This document shows positions 9,831 to 18,752 of a stretch of DNA of 64,000 nucleotides, in pieces. The stretch is from positions 4,208,001 through 4,272,000 of the forward strand of contig NZ_CP065425.1 of assembly GCF_016772275.1 (NCBI RefSeq), given 5' to 3'. The notes beneath the pieces were generated by a model. It searched no databases, was not told the origin of the DNA, and worked only from the letters and a program-made list of their open reading frames with translations. Numbering within the stretch: the first letter of the stretch is position 1; every line of letters begins with the position of its first letter. This stretch comes from Heyndrickxia vini (GTDB lineage Bacteria > Bacillota > Bacilli > Bacillales > Bacillaceae_C). Both the position numbers and the translations under genes were made by a program.

Positions 9831-10943
9831 ATGAGTCGTTTGTCTTTCCAGATTGTTTTGACGTTTCTAATCATATCGATTTTATATTCTGTTACTGCAT
9901 GTGAATCAAGTGTTAAACGTAGCCAAAATCATGTGTCAGAGGTCGCCTCAAGTCCTTCAACAACCAACAACAAATCAGAAAAGAATCGGGTAGCGACAAA
10001 TAAAATCAAAATTGGCTTCTCTATGGACACTTTATTAGAGGAACGTTGGCTAAAAGATAGGGAATTATTTAAAGTAGCGGTGGAAAAATTAGGTGGAGAA
10101 GTAGAGATTACGGCGGCAAACGGCGATGATGCTCTGCAAATATCCCAAGCAGAAACCCTTATTAGTAGAGGCATCGATCTTCTTGTGGTCGTTCCACACA
10201 ATGCCGAAGCTATGGCAGCCATTGTCAATAAAGCTCATTCCGCCGGAATTAAAGTTCTTTCCTATGATCGCCTAGTTAAAAATTCATATGTCGATCTATA
10301 TGTTTCCTTTGACAATATAAAAGTTGGGGAACTACAGGCAGAGGCAATCACAAAGCTCGTTCCTAAAGGTAAGTATGTTTACATTGGTGGAGCGGATACG
10401 GATAATAATGCACATTTGTTTAAACAAGGTGTATTCAATGTCCTTCAACCATTCATTGATCGAGGAGACATCACAATCGTTTTTGACCAATGGACGAAAG
10501 ACTGGGTCCCAACGAACGCATTTGCCAATATGGAAATGGCCTTAAAAGCAAATCACAACAAGATAGATGCTGTAATCGCCGCGAATGACGCAACAGCCGG
10601 TGGGGTTATACAAGCACTTAAGAAACATGGCCTTGCCGGAAGAGTTTTAGTTGCTGGTCAGGATGCAGATCTTGCAGCCTCCCAGCGTATTATCAAAGGA
10701 ACACAGACAATGACCGTATATAAACCGATAAAGATCCTTACTGAAAAAGCTGCTAAATTAGCAATAAAGATGGCAAAAGGTGAAAAGGTAAAAACAGTTA
10801 GGAAAGTGAACAATTCGAAAATGGAAGTCCCATCGGTACTGCTCACACCCATTGCTGTTGGTAAGGACAACATTGACGAAACAATTATTGCAGATGGATT
10901 TCATTCAAAAAGAGAAGTTTATCAACACATAGATAAAAAATAA
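9831..10943 (+). CDS. Sugar-binding lipoprotein (XylF family), first copy
   Basis: 370 aa. Signal peptide with lipobox VTAC places Cys24 as the lipidated residue. A type-1 periplasmic binding fold of the xylose/ribose class follows (KIGFSMDTLLEERW, YDRLVKNSYVDLYVSFDN, VAGQDADLAASQR). It starts 11 bases after the regulator with RBS ATAGGAG, so it belongs to the sensor operon, and a terminator follows at once. A second paralog sits downstream, so this copy may be a sensing partner or an alternative-affinity binding protein. Confidence 0.85.
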   Translation: MSRLSFQIVLTFLIISILYSVTACESSVKRSQNHVSEVASSPSTTNNKSEKNRVATNKIKIGFSMDTLLEERWLKDRELFKVAVEKLGGEVEITAANGDDALQISQAETLISRGIDLLVVVPHNAEAMAAIVNKAHSAGIKVLSYDRLVKNSYVDLYVSFDNIKVGELQAEAITKLVPKGKYVYIGGADTDNNAHLFKQGVFNVLQPFIDRGDITIVFDQWTKDWVPTNAFANMEMALKANHNKIDAVIAANDATAGGVIQALKKHGLAGRVLVAGQDADLAASQRIIKGTQTMTVYKPIKILTEKAAKLAIKMAKGEKVKTVRKVNNSKMEVPSVLLTPIAVGKDNIDETIIADGFHSKREVYQHIDKK

Positions 10944-10951
10944 CTTTACAG

Positions 10952-10980
10952 ACCGTCGAAGGCTTCTTCGGCGGTTTTTC
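10952..10980 (+). terminator. Terminator after the sensor operon
   Basis: Stem CCGTCGAA/TTCGGCGG with one wobble pair and a short loop is followed by TTTTT. It separates the sensor operon from the ABC transporter genes. Confidence 0.8.
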
Positions 10981-11056
10981 TATTGATCGTGCAACAGAAA
11001 AAAGGCCGTTACACCACAGGATAAAAAAGTATAGGTAATAATAAAAAATTGCTATC

Positions 11057-11070
11057 GGAAAGCGTTTTCA
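11057..11070 (+). promoter_or_regulatory. cre-like site upstream of the ABC sugar transporter
   Basis: GGAAAGCGTTTTCA matches the cre consensus at 13 of 14 positions (first base differs). It lies 66 bases before the binding-protein start, in the promoter region, predicting CcpA repression of sugar uptake. Confidence 0.6.
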
Positions 11071-11136
11071 CCCCTAGAAGACGATGATATATTTTAACCA
11101 TTAATACGTTTTATCATTATTTAAGGGGGATTAGAA

Positions 11137-12252
11137 ATGAAAAAAGGATCAAAATTGGTCGCTTCCTTACTAGTTGTCATGATGTTCATCTTTGTTGCAG
11201 CGGGATGCAGTAGTAGTACTGGAGGCAGTAAAAGCAAAGTTGACGTCGGAATTGTTCTGCCGACAAAAGATGAGCCAAGATGGGTACAAGACGAACAAAG
11301 ATTTAAAGATGCACTAGCTGATTCCAAATACTCAACGGAAATTTTATTTAGCCAAGGATCTACAGCTAAAGAAAAAGAAAACGTAGAAACATTAATTAAC
11401 AAAGGAATCAAAGTATTGATTATTACTCCTCAAGACGGTGCTTCGGCTGCCGCCGCAGTAGAAGCTGCGAAAAAGGAAGGAATTAAAGTTATTTCTTATG
11501 ATCGGTTGATTACGAATACAGATGCGGTCGATTACTATGTAACTTTCGACAGCGTCGCTGTAGGTGCTGCCCAAGCACAATACCTTGTTGACCATGCGAA
11601 AGGGACTGGTGTTCCACTATACCTTTATGCAGGAGCAGCTTCAGACAATAATGCATTCCTATTCTTCCAAGGAGCATGGAATGTCCTTCAACCAAAAATT
11701 GCTGATGGTACATTTAAAATTGCAAACTCAAGTGAAGCAGTTGCTTTAAAAGATACAAAAGAACTTTCCCGTGATCAATTAAGTAAAATCATTAACCAGG
11801 TAACGACAAACTGGGATGCAAACGAAGCCAAAAACAAAGCACAAACTCATTTAACTGGTGCCGCTTCAGACATGAAAGGTGATGTAGCAATCCTTGCACC
11901 GAATGATGGAACTGCTCGCGCCATTGCTGATGTTTTTGCTTCAGATAGTGCAGTTACAAACTATGTAGTAACGGGACAGGATGCAGAAAAATCCTCGGTT
12001 CAATACATTATTGACGGAAAGCAATCCATGACCGTTTTCAAAGATGTTCGTACTTTAGTAAAAGATGCAATGGGTATGGCTGTTTCTATTCTCGATGGAA
12101 AAACACCTGAAACAACCGGTTCCTACAACAACGAAAAAGTCGATGTTAAGGCAAAACAAACAAATGTCATTGTTGTTGATAAAGAAAACGTGAAAAAGGA
12201 ATTAATTGATTCTGATTACTATAAAGCTAGTGACTTTAAAGGAATAAAGTAA
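11137..12252 (+). CDS. xylF: Sugar ABC transporter substrate-binding lipoprotein (XylF/ChvE family)
   Basis: 371 aa. Lipobox VAAGC gives lipidated Cys24, followed by a serine/glycine linker. The binding fold carries VDVGIVLPTKDEPRW, SYDRLITNTDAVDYYVTFD and VTGQDAEKSSVQYI, as in XylF and ChvE binding proteins. RBS AAGGGGG precedes ATG 11137. It is the first gene of a binding-protein, ATPase and permease operon and is the paralog of the 9831 gene. The substrate is probably D-xylose or a related monosaccharide, inferred from family and context. Confidence 0.85.
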   Translation: MKKGSKLVASLLVVMMFIFVAAGCSSSTGGSKSKVDVGIVLPTKDEPRWVQDEQRFKDALADSKYSTEILFSQGSTAKEKENVETLINKGIKVLIITPQDGASAAAAVEAAKKEGIKVISYDRLITNTDAVDYYVTFDSVAVGAAQAQYLVDHAKGTGVPLYLYAGAASDNNAFLFFQGAWNVLQPKIADGTFKIANSSEAVALKDTKELSRDQLSKIINQVTTNWDANEAKNKAQTHLTGAASDMKGDVAILAPNDGTARAIADVFASDSAVTNYVVTGQDAEKSSVQYIIDGKQSMTVFKDVRTLVKDAMGMAVSILDGKTPETTGSYNNEKVDVKAKQTNVIVVDKENVKKELIDSDYYKASDFKGIK

Positions 12253-12278
12253 TACAAAAATAGATTTAACAACGGATT

Positions 12279-12302
12279 AGTGATAGATAGATATCTATCA
12301 CT
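12279..12302 (+). other. Intercistronic hairpin between xylF and xylG
   Basis: Perfect 10-bp arms AGTGATAGAT/ATCTATCACT with a 4-base loop and no U-run. Such hairpins after binding-protein genes usually protect the upstream mRNA and keep the ATPase/permease level lower. Confidence 0.6.
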
Positions 12303-12340
12303 TTCCGTAATTATTAACGTTTTTTTGGGAGGGCATAAGG

Positions 12341-13861
12341 ATGAGCGACTATATTCTAGAGATGAATCAAATCACCAAGGAATTTACGGGAGTCAAAGCG
12401 CTCTCTAATGTCAATTTTAAAGTTGAGAAAGGCGAGATTCACTGTTTAGTTGGTGAAAATGGAGCAGGCAAATCAACATTAATGAAAGTGCTCAGCGGTG
12501 TTTATCCGTACGGTTCCTATCAAGGTGATATCGTTTTTGAGGGCAATATACAACAGTTCCACAAAATTAACGATAGTGTAGATACTGGAATTGTCATTAT
12601 CTATCAGGAATTAGCCCTTTTTCCAGATCTTTCAGTCTACGAAAATATATTCATAGGGAATGAAATCAAACGTAGAGGAATTATCGACTCAAATCAGACG
12701 ATTAGCAGAGCCAAAGAATTATTGCAAAAGGTAAAGCTTAATATAAATCCTGAAACGCTAGTAAAGGATTTAAGTGTTGGAAAACAACAACTAGTGGAAA
12801 TTGCAAAGGCATTAAGCAAGAACGTAAAACTCCTAATTCTTGATGAACCAACTGCTGCCCTTAATGAAAATGATAGCGAAAATCTTTTAGATTTGTTACG
12901 TGAACTTAAAAGACAAGGTATTTCCTGTATTATGATTTCACACAAATTAAAAGAGGTTATTTCTATCGCTGATAAAGCGACTGTGTTACGTGACGGGAAA
13001 ACAATTTGTACATTAGACGCAGCTAAAGAGGAAATTTCAGAAGTACGAATTATCAAAAACATGGTTGGGCGGGAAATTGAAGATATTTATCCAAAAAGAC
13101 CAGACAAAAAAATTGGCGAGAAAGTTCTCGAGGTTAGAAGCTGGTTTGCCTTTGACTCCCAATTGGGTCGACATGTTGCAAAAGATATTAACATTCACGT
13201 AAACAAAGGAGAAATTGTTGGGATTGCAGGTCTTATGGGATCGGGTAGAACTGAATTTGCACTAAGCATATTTGGGAACCCAAAATCTTATAAATTACAC
13301 GGTGAATTACTAGTTGAAGGAGTACCGAAATCATTTAAACATACAAGTGAAGCAATCAAGGCGGGAATCGCCTATGTCACTGAGGATCGTAAGGGTGATG
13401 GCCTTTTTTTAGCTCAGGATATTAAGCGAAATGTAACTGCAGCCTATTTGCAAGGAATCTCCACGAACGGAATGATGAATGAAAATGAAGAAGTGAAAGT
13501 AGCCAATGAATATAAAAATTCGCTCTATATAAAAGCTTCTTCAATCGAACAAATCGTTGGCAATCTAAGCGGTGGTAATCAACAGAAGGTTTCATTAGGA
13601 AAGTGGCTTTTTGTTGGTCCAAAGCTATTAATCTTAGATGAACCAACGCGCGGGATTGATGTAGGGGCTAAATTTGAAATATATACAATCATGAATAAGC
13701 TGATTAGCCAAGGAATGAGCATTATCATGATTTCTTCTGAGCTTGGTGAAGTGTTAGGGATGAGTGATCGTATATATGTTATGGCACAAGGCGAAATCAA
13801 AGGCGAGTTGTCAATAGATGCGGCCAATCAAGAAAATATCATGCAACTTGCTACGCAATAG
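12341..13861 (+). CDS. xylG: Sugar ABC transporter ATP-binding protein (XylG family)
   Basis: 506 aa with two fused ABC domains. The first has Walker A GENGAGKST (38-46), signature LSVGKQQLVEIAKAL and Walker B LLILDEPTAAL. The second has the degenerate Walker A GLMGSGRTEFA and signature LSGGNQQKVSLGKWL, the usual pattern in monosaccharide importers where only one site is fully active. It is preceded by GGGAGG and followed 11 bases later by the permease. It energises pentose import on the cytoplasmic face. Confidence 0.92.
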   Translation: MSDYILEMNQITKEFTGVKALSNVNFKVEKGEIHCLVGENGAGKSTLMKVLSGVYPYGSYQGDIVFEGNIQQFHKINDSVDTGIVIIYQELALFPDLSVYENIFIGNEIKRRGIIDSNQTISRAKELLQKVKLNINPETLVKDLSVGKQQLVEIAKALSKNVKLLILDEPTAALNENDSENLLDLLRELKRQGISCIMISHKLKEVISIADKATVLRDGKTICTLDAAKEEISEVRIIKNMVGREIEDIYPKRPDKKIGEKVLEVRSWFAFDSQLGRHVAKDINIHVNKGEIVGIAGLMGSGRTEFALSIFGNPKSYKLHGELLVEGVPKSFKHTSEAIKAGIAYVTEDRKGDGLFLAQDIKRNVTAAYLQGISTNGMMNENEEVKVANEYKNSLYIKASSIEQIVGNLSGGNQQKVSLGKWLFVGPKLLILDEPTRGIDVGAKFEIYTIMNKLISQGMSIIMISSELGEVLGMSDRIYVMAQGEIKGELSIDAANQENIMQLATQ

Positions 13862-13872
13862 GAGGTTCACTA

Positions 13873-15048
13873 ATGGATTTTTATAATGAATTTAAAACGT
13901 TAATGAAAGTAAATATTCGTGAGTACGGAATGTATATTGCACTGTTGATCATTTTGATTACGTTCACAATTATGACCGACGGACTTTTTATGTCGTCACG
14001 TAATATAAGTAATCTCCTTGACGCAACAGGCTACATCGCCGTTCTAGCTGTCGGAATGACGCTTGTTATCGTTATTCGGCATATTGATTTATCGGTTGGA
14101 TTTGGAGCAGGATTTTTAGGTGCGATTGCCGCAATACTCCTTACTCAAGCAGGCATGCCTGTTATTGTTGTTATTCCAGTCATCTTAATCTTTGGAATTA
14201 TTGTAGGTTTATTTATTGGCTTACTCGTAGCAACGATAGGGATTCCTTCCTTTGTCGCAACTCTCGCAGGCATGCTAATTTTTAGAGGAGCACTCCTTCA
14301 AGTAACGGCTAAAACCGGAACAATTATCATTAACAATGATCACTTTAACTCTATTGGCAATGGGTTTATCCCATCAATTGCTACAATCAATGGATTGCAT
14401 ATCCTCTCATTGATTGTTGGTGCGATTGGAATATTGTTTTATATTTATAGAGAAATATCGATACGAAAAAACAAGCTCAAGTACAATTTCGAAATTGTTT
14501 CCTTTCCTATATTTATATTAAAATTAGTCTTTGTTTCAGCGATTATTGCTTATATCACTTGGATTCTTGCAGGATACAATGGATTTTCCTGGACCGTTGT
14601 CATTATGTTAGTCGTTACGATGATCTACCACTTTCTTTCTACAAAAACCGTGCTTGGTAGACATATCTATGCTGTTGGTAGCAACCCGGAAGCTGCACAT
14701 CTTAGTGGAATCAATGTGAAAAAGATTACGTATATTGTTTTCGGGTCTATGGGCATGTTAGCCGCGCTTTCGGGTATATTATTCACCTCCCGTTTGCAAT
14801 CCGCTACAACCACTGCTGGAACATTGTTTGAATTAGATGCAATTGCTGCTGCCTATGTAGGTGGTGTATCCGCCGCCGGTGGAGTAGGAAAAATAACTGG
14901 GGCAATTATTGGTGCAGTAGTTATGGCCGCCTTATCTAACGGCATGAATTTGTTAGGCGTCGGCATCTCCTACCAATACATCATCCGTGGTGGTGTATTA
15001 GCTTTAGCTGTTATCTTCGATGTACTGACACGCAAACAAAGAGCATAA
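13873..15048 (+). CDS. xylH: Sugar ABC transporter permease (XylH family)
   Basis: 391 aa, strongly hydrophobic with about ten membrane segments (BPD_transp_2 type). It carries the family coupling region HLSGINVKKITYIVFGSMG and the ending GVLALAVIFDVLTRKQ. RBS AGGAGG lies directly after the ATPase stop. It forms the channel of the xylFGH-type importer. No canonical terminator follows immediately; a 13-bp hairpin at 15219 may serve. Confidence 0.92.
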   Translation: MDFYNEFKTLMKVNIREYGMYIALLIILITFTIMTDGLFMSSRNISNLLDATGYIAVLAVGMTLVIVIRHIDLSVGFGAGFLGAIAAILLTQAGMPVIVVIPVILIFGIIVGLFIGLLVATIGIPSFVATLAGMLIFRGALLQVTAKTGTIIINNDHFNSIGNGFIPSIATINGLHILSLIVGAIGILFYIYREISIRKNKLKYNFEIVSFPIFILKLVFVSAIIAYITWILAGYNGFSWTVVIMLVVTMIYHFLSTKTVLGRHIYAVGSNPEAAHLSGINVKKITYIVFGSMGMLAALSGILFTSRLQSATTTAGTLFELDAIAAAYVGGVSAAGGVGKITGAIIGAVVMAALSNGMNLLGVGISYQYIIRGGVLALAVIFDVLTRKQRA

Positions 15049-15215
15049 AACTACAATTAAAAAAGAGGATTAAAACTTCTGTCATTTGCAAAGTGCTGTT
15101 TTGAGTACCAATTTATTGATTTTCATAATCTGATTTGTGAAAAGCTACTAATTCCCGCATCTAGGTGCAGGAGGAGACGCACTTATCAGTTGGCGATTAG
15201 GTTAAATCCCAGAGA

Positions 15216-15420
15216 TGATACATAGGCGGAAAGATTCCGCCTATGTAGTATTTATTAATAAAAAAAGCTTAAATAGAAGGAGAAATTCCGCCTATTGACT
15301 CGAAAAATGCAAAAATAGGAGATTTTGCTTTGCATAGGCGGAAAATCTTCCCTTATATACCCCCGAAGCGATCTCCATTCTGCATTTAACCGGAAAATTC
15401 CCGCTTATTTTACTTTTGCT
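15216..15420. repeat. Dispersed intergenic repeat, copy 1
   Basis: The segment opens with a perfect 13-bp hairpin (15219-15231/15235-15247, TACATAGGCGGAA arm) and contains several CGGAAAAT/ATTCCGC modules. From about 15275 it aligns over about 140 bases with the reverse complement of 22166-22310, sharing ATTGACTC, ATTTTGCTTTGC, ATTCTGC and TTTAACCGGAAAAT in the same order. No open frame is evident. The rest of the 15049-15584 gap holds nothing else I recognise. Confidence 0.75.
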
Positions 15421-15584
15421 GGTTACTCGATTACGGACGAGCAAAAGGCACTTGACCCCTGTGGGATATAGAAGAACGACCCTTTATTTATTCCGAAAAA
15501 TAGCATTTAGTGTCTAATTTTTGAAATGATCATAAATTAAATAAATAGTGCGTACTTTTCATTTGACCCCAAATAATTATTTCT

Positions 15585-15599
15585 ATATAATAATTAATA
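15585..15599 (+). promoter_or_regulatory. PerR-box-like site upstream of ahpC
   Basis: ATATAATAATTAATA matches the PerR box TTATAATNATTATAA at 11 of 14 defined positions. PerR regulates ahpCF in Bacillus, so the placement fits. The AT-rich background weakens the call. Confidence 0.4.
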
Positions 15600-15606
15600 T
15601 AAATTA

Positions 15607-15673
15607 ATATTGATTATAGATTTTACAATTGAAGGATTATGGGAATACTTAATCTGTTATCTATAATCAATAT
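15607..15673 (+). other. Long inverted repeat in the ahpC leader
   Basis: Perfect 15-bp arms ATATTGATTATAGAT (15607-15621) and ATCTATAATCAATAT (15659-15673) enclose 37 bases and end 8 bases before the AGGAGG of ahpC. It could be a paired operator or a leader structure affecting access to the ribosome site. Confidence 0.6.
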
Positions 15674-15698
15674 AACACAAAATAGGAGGAAATTAATA

Positions 15699-16262
15699 AT
15701 GTCTCTAATAGGAAAAGAAGTACTACCATTTACTGCACAAGCATACAGAAACGGTGATTTCATGGAAGTTTCTGAACAAAATTTCAAAGGTCACTGGAGT
15801 GTCGTTTGCTTCTACCCTGCAGACTTCACTTTCGTTTGCCCGACTGAACTTGAAGACCTTCAAGAACAATATCCTGCGCTACAAGAATTAGGAGTTGAAG
15901 TATTCTCTGTTTCAAGAGATTCTCATTTCACACATAAAGCATGGCACGATACATCAGAAGCAATTGGTAAAATTACTTACACAATGATTGGTGATCCTGC
16001 ACACGTTCTTTCTCGCAACTTTGATGTATTCATCGAAGAATTAGGACAAGCTGATCGCGGTACTTTCATTATTGATCCAGATGGTATCATCCAAGCAATT
16101 GAAATCAATGCTGATGGTATTGGACGTGATGCAAGCACCCTTATTAATAAAGTGAAAGCTGCACAATATGTTCGCAACAATCCAGGTGAAGTTTGCCCAG
16201 CAAAATGGAAGGAAGGCGCTGAAACACTTAAACCAAGCCTAGATCTTGTTGGTAAAATCTAA
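15699..16262 (+). CDS. ahpC: Alkyl hydroperoxide reductase subunit C (2-Cys peroxiredoxin)
   Basis: 187 aa, the exact usual length for AhpC. Peroxidatic Cys47 lies in [12 protein letters not shown] and resolving Cys166 in GEVCPAKW. It reduces H2O2 and organic peroxides and is re-reduced by AhpF. ATG 15699 is preceded by AGGAGGAAATTAATA; an upstream in-frame ATG at 15639 lies within the leader inverted repeat and is unlikely. ahpF follows after 12 bases. Confidence 0.97.
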   Translation: MSLIGKEVLPFTAQAYRNGDFMEVSEQNFKGHWSVVCFYPADFTFVCPTELEDLQEQYPALQELGVEVFSVSRDSHFTHKAWHDTSEAIGKITYTMIGDPAHVLSRNFDVFIEELGQADRGTFIIDPDGIIQAIEINADGIGRDASTLINKVKAAQYVRNNPGEVCPAKWKEGAETLKPSLDLVGKI

Positions 16263-16274
16263 GGGGTGCTATAA

Positions 16275-17804
16275 ATGATACTTGAATCAGATATTAAGGC
16301 ACAATTAAATCAGTATTTACAACTATTAGAAAACGATGTACTTCTTAAAGTAAGTGCAAGTTCTGATAAGTTATCAAATGACATGCTAGCTCTTGCTGAT
16401 GAGCTAGCAACGATGTCATCTAGAATTAAAGTAGAACAAACAACATTAGAGAGAACACCTAGCTTTAGTGTAAATCGTATCGGAGACGATACTGGAGTAG
16501 CTTTCGCAGGAATTCCTCTTGGTCATGAGTTTACTTCATTCGTATTAGCTCTTCTTCAAGTAAGCGGAAGAGCACCGAAAATTGACCAAAGCTTAATCGA
16601 TCGTGTGAAAGGCATTAAGGGTGAATATCATTTTGAAACTTACGTAAGCCTGACATGCCATAACTGTCCTGATGTAGTTCAGGCATTAAACATCATGTCA
16701 GTTCTAAATCCTGGTATTACTCATACGATGATTGATGGTGCAGCATTCAAAGAAGAAGTAGAGAGCAAAAATATTATGGCTGTGCCAACGGTTTTCCTAA
16801 ACGGTGAATCCTTCGGCAGTGGTCGAATGACTTTGGAAGAAATTCTTGCAAAAATGGGAAGCACAGCTGATGCTTCTGAGTTTTCCGACAAAGAACCATT
16901 TGATGTTCTTGTTGTCGGCGGCGGTCCATCTGGTGCCAGTGCAGCGATCTATGCAGCACGCAAAGGCATTCGCACAGGCATTGTCGCAGAACGCTTTGGC
17001 GGTCAAATCATGGATACGCTCGGCATAGAAAACTTCATTAGTGTTAAGTATACTGAAGGTCCAAAACTTGCAGCTAGCCTTGAAGAGCATGTAAAGGAAT
17101 ATAACATTGATGTTATGAATACGCAGCGTGCTAAACGATTAGAAAAGAACGAATTTGTTGAAATTGAGTTAGAAAACGGCGCTGTTCTTAAGAGCAAGTC
17201 GGTTATCCTTTCAACAGGTGCTCGCTGGCGTAATATCGGTGTTCCTGGTGAAGCAGAATTTAAGAACAAAGGTGTAGCTTACTGCCCACACTGTGACGGT
17301 CCATTATTTGAAGGAAAGGATGTAGCAGTAATTGGTGGCGGTAATTCCGGTATTGAAGCGGCTATTGACCTTGCCGGAATCGTGAAACATGTAACCGTTC
17401 TTGAATTCTCCGCAGAACTAAAAGCCGATACTGTATTACAAGATCGCCTTTATAGCCTTCCAAATGTAACGGTTATTAAAAATGCACAAACAAAGGAAAT
17501 TACCGGAACTGACAAAGTTAACGGTATTACCTATATTGACCGTGAAACGGAAGAAGAGCGTCACATTGAATTGCAAGGTGTGTTTGTTCAAATCGGTCTT
17601 GTTCCAAATACCGATTGGTTAGGTGAAACGGTTGAACGTACGAGAACCGGAGAAATTGTTGTCGATAATCACGGGGCTACAAACATTCCCGGAGTATTTG
17701 CTGCTGGTGATTGTACAAATAGTCCTTATAAACAAATTATTATTTCCATGGGCTCTGGAGCAACTGCAGCTCTAGGGGCATTCGACTATCTTATTAGAAA
17801 TTAA
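16275..17804 (+). CDS. ahpF: Alkyl hydroperoxide reductase subunit F
   Basis: 509 aa flavoprotein. The N-terminal double thioredoxin-like domain holds the CxxC C128-HN-C131. The FAD domain starts at GGGPSG (215-220), the NAD(P)H site is at GGGNSG (354-359), and the second redox pair is C337-PH-C340. NADH electrons pass through FAD and these disulfides to AhpC. RBS GGGGTG precedes ATG 16275, and the operon ends at the terminator at 17819. Confidence 0.97.
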   Translation: MILESDIKAQLNQYLQLLENDVLLKVSASSDKLSNDMLALADELATMSSRIKVEQTTLERTPSFSVNRIGDDTGVAFAGIPLGHEFTSFVLALLQVSGRAPKIDQSLIDRVKGIKGEYHFETYVSLTCHNCPDVVQALNIMSVLNPGITHTMIDGAAFKEEVESKNIMAVPTVFLNGESFGSGRMTLEEILAKMGSTADASEFSDKEPFDVLVVGGGPSGASAAIYAARKGIRTGIVAERFGGQIMDTLGIENFISVKYTEGPKLAASLEEHVKEYNIDVMNTQRAKRLEKNEFVEIELENGAVLKSKSVILSTGARWRNIGVPGEAEFKNKGVAYCPHCDGPLFEGKDVAVIGGGNSGIEAAIDLAGIVKHVTVLEFSAELKADTVLQDRLYSLPNVTVIKNAQTKEITGTDKVNGITYIDRETEEERHIELQGVFVQIGLVPNTDWLGETVERTRTGEIVVDNHGATNIPGVFAAGDCTNSPYKQIIISMGSGATAALGAFDYLIRN

Positions 17805-17818
17805 TTAATACCTTTTTG

Positions 17819-17861
17819 GAAAGTCGCTTTCTATAGATTAATAGGGAAGCGACTTTTTTTG
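17819..17861 (+). terminator. Terminator of ahpCF
   Basis: AAGTCGCTT/AAGCGACTT arms with TTTTTTT following. It lies between convergent ahpF and ung. Confidence 0.85.
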
Positions 17862-17870
17862 TCCCATTAA

Positions 17871-18551
17871 TTATAAATTTGGTATTTGCCAATCAATCTC
17901 TTCCTTCCCAATTTCCCGTAAAATTGCATTCGTCCGAGAAAATGGGCTACTACCGAAGAAGCCTCTGTTAGCGGAAAATGGGCTCGGATGAGGAGACTTG
18001 ATGATAAAATGCCTAGGTGAGGTAATTAATTGTTGTTTTTGCTGGGCAAATTTCCCCCAAAGAATAAATACAACCGGTGTCTCCCTTTGATTCAAAGTTT
18101 CTATCACTTTATCAGTGAATATCTCCCAGCCTAAACCTTTATGTGAGTTTGGAATTCCCGCTCTCACGGTTAAGACGGCATTTAGCATTAAAACACCTTG
18201 CTTTGCCCATTTTACAAGGTAGCCATTATCCGGGATATAGCAGCCTAAATCAGTATGTAGTTCCTTATAAATATTTTGCAATGACGGGGGAATTTTCACT
18301 TCTGGTTTAACGGAGAAGCTTAACCCATGAGCTTGTCCTGGGCCGTGATAGGGATCTTGGCCAATAATAACGACCTTCGTATCGTTAAATGAAGTAAAAT
18401 GCAGTGCATTAAAAATATCATTCTGGTCTGGATAAATCACTCTCGTTTGATATTCTTGCTTCAGTGATTTTCTTAATTGTTGATAATATGGCTTTTTAAA
18501 CTCTCCTTCTAGTATAGGAGCCCAATCGTTTTTTAAAATCTCCATGTCCAC
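17871..18551 (-). CDS. ung: Uracil-DNA glycosylase (family 1)
   Basis: 226 aa. It removes uracil from DNA. The active-site motif [13 protein letters not shown] carries catalytic Asp66, and the DNA-intercalation segment [15 protein letters not shown] lies near residue 188 with its conserved His. Length fits the family (about 225). The start may be GTG 18551 or ATG 18545; neither has a strong ribosome site. It is transcribed toward ahpF, with mqo upstream on the same strand but separated by a terminator. Confidence 0.96.
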   Translation of the reverse strand: MDMEILKNDWAPILEGEFKKPYYQQLRKSLKQEYQTRVIYPDQNDIFNALHFTSFNDTKVVIIGQDPYHGPGQAHGLSFSVKPEVKIPPSLQNIYKELHTDLGCYIPDNGYLVKWAKQGVLMLNAVLTVRAGIPNSHKGLGWEIFTDKVIETLNQRETPVVFILWGKFAQQKQQLITSPRHFIIKSPHPSPFSANRGFFGSSPFSRTNAILREIGKEEIDWQIPNL

Positions 18552-18657
18552 TTTTCACTCATTTCTTTTATTTTAACGTTTCCGCTAAATGCCTATATTA
18601 GGTTGTTGATTTTCGTGGCAGGTACTCGCTTTTTATGCTTTTGCGTGAACCTCCTCA

Positions 18658-18723
18658 TAAAAAAAAGCACCTATAATGAACTGAACCCCAAACGTTAGGC
18701 ATTTAAACTAACATCGGAGGTGC
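18658..18723 (-). terminator. Terminator of mqo
   Basis: On the minus strand GCACCT and AGGTGC pair around a 45-base insert with its own GTTAG/CTAAC stem, then TTTTTTTT follows. The inner sequence (GGGGTTCAGTTCA) resembles an end of IS3-type elements, so the terminator may derive from one. Confidence 0.6.
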
Positions 18724-18752
18724 AGTTATTAAAAGATGCTCTTTTAGCAAAA

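Noticed and set aside
15639-15698. AhpC with a 20-residue N-terminal extension
   Set aside because: The extension translates the leader inverted repeat; AhpC is 187 aa from ATG 15699 with AGGAGG.
18661-18723. Separate IS3 remnant in the mqo-ung gap
   Set aside because: A few bases resemble an IS end, but the hairpin with its T-run is fully explained as the mqo terminator.
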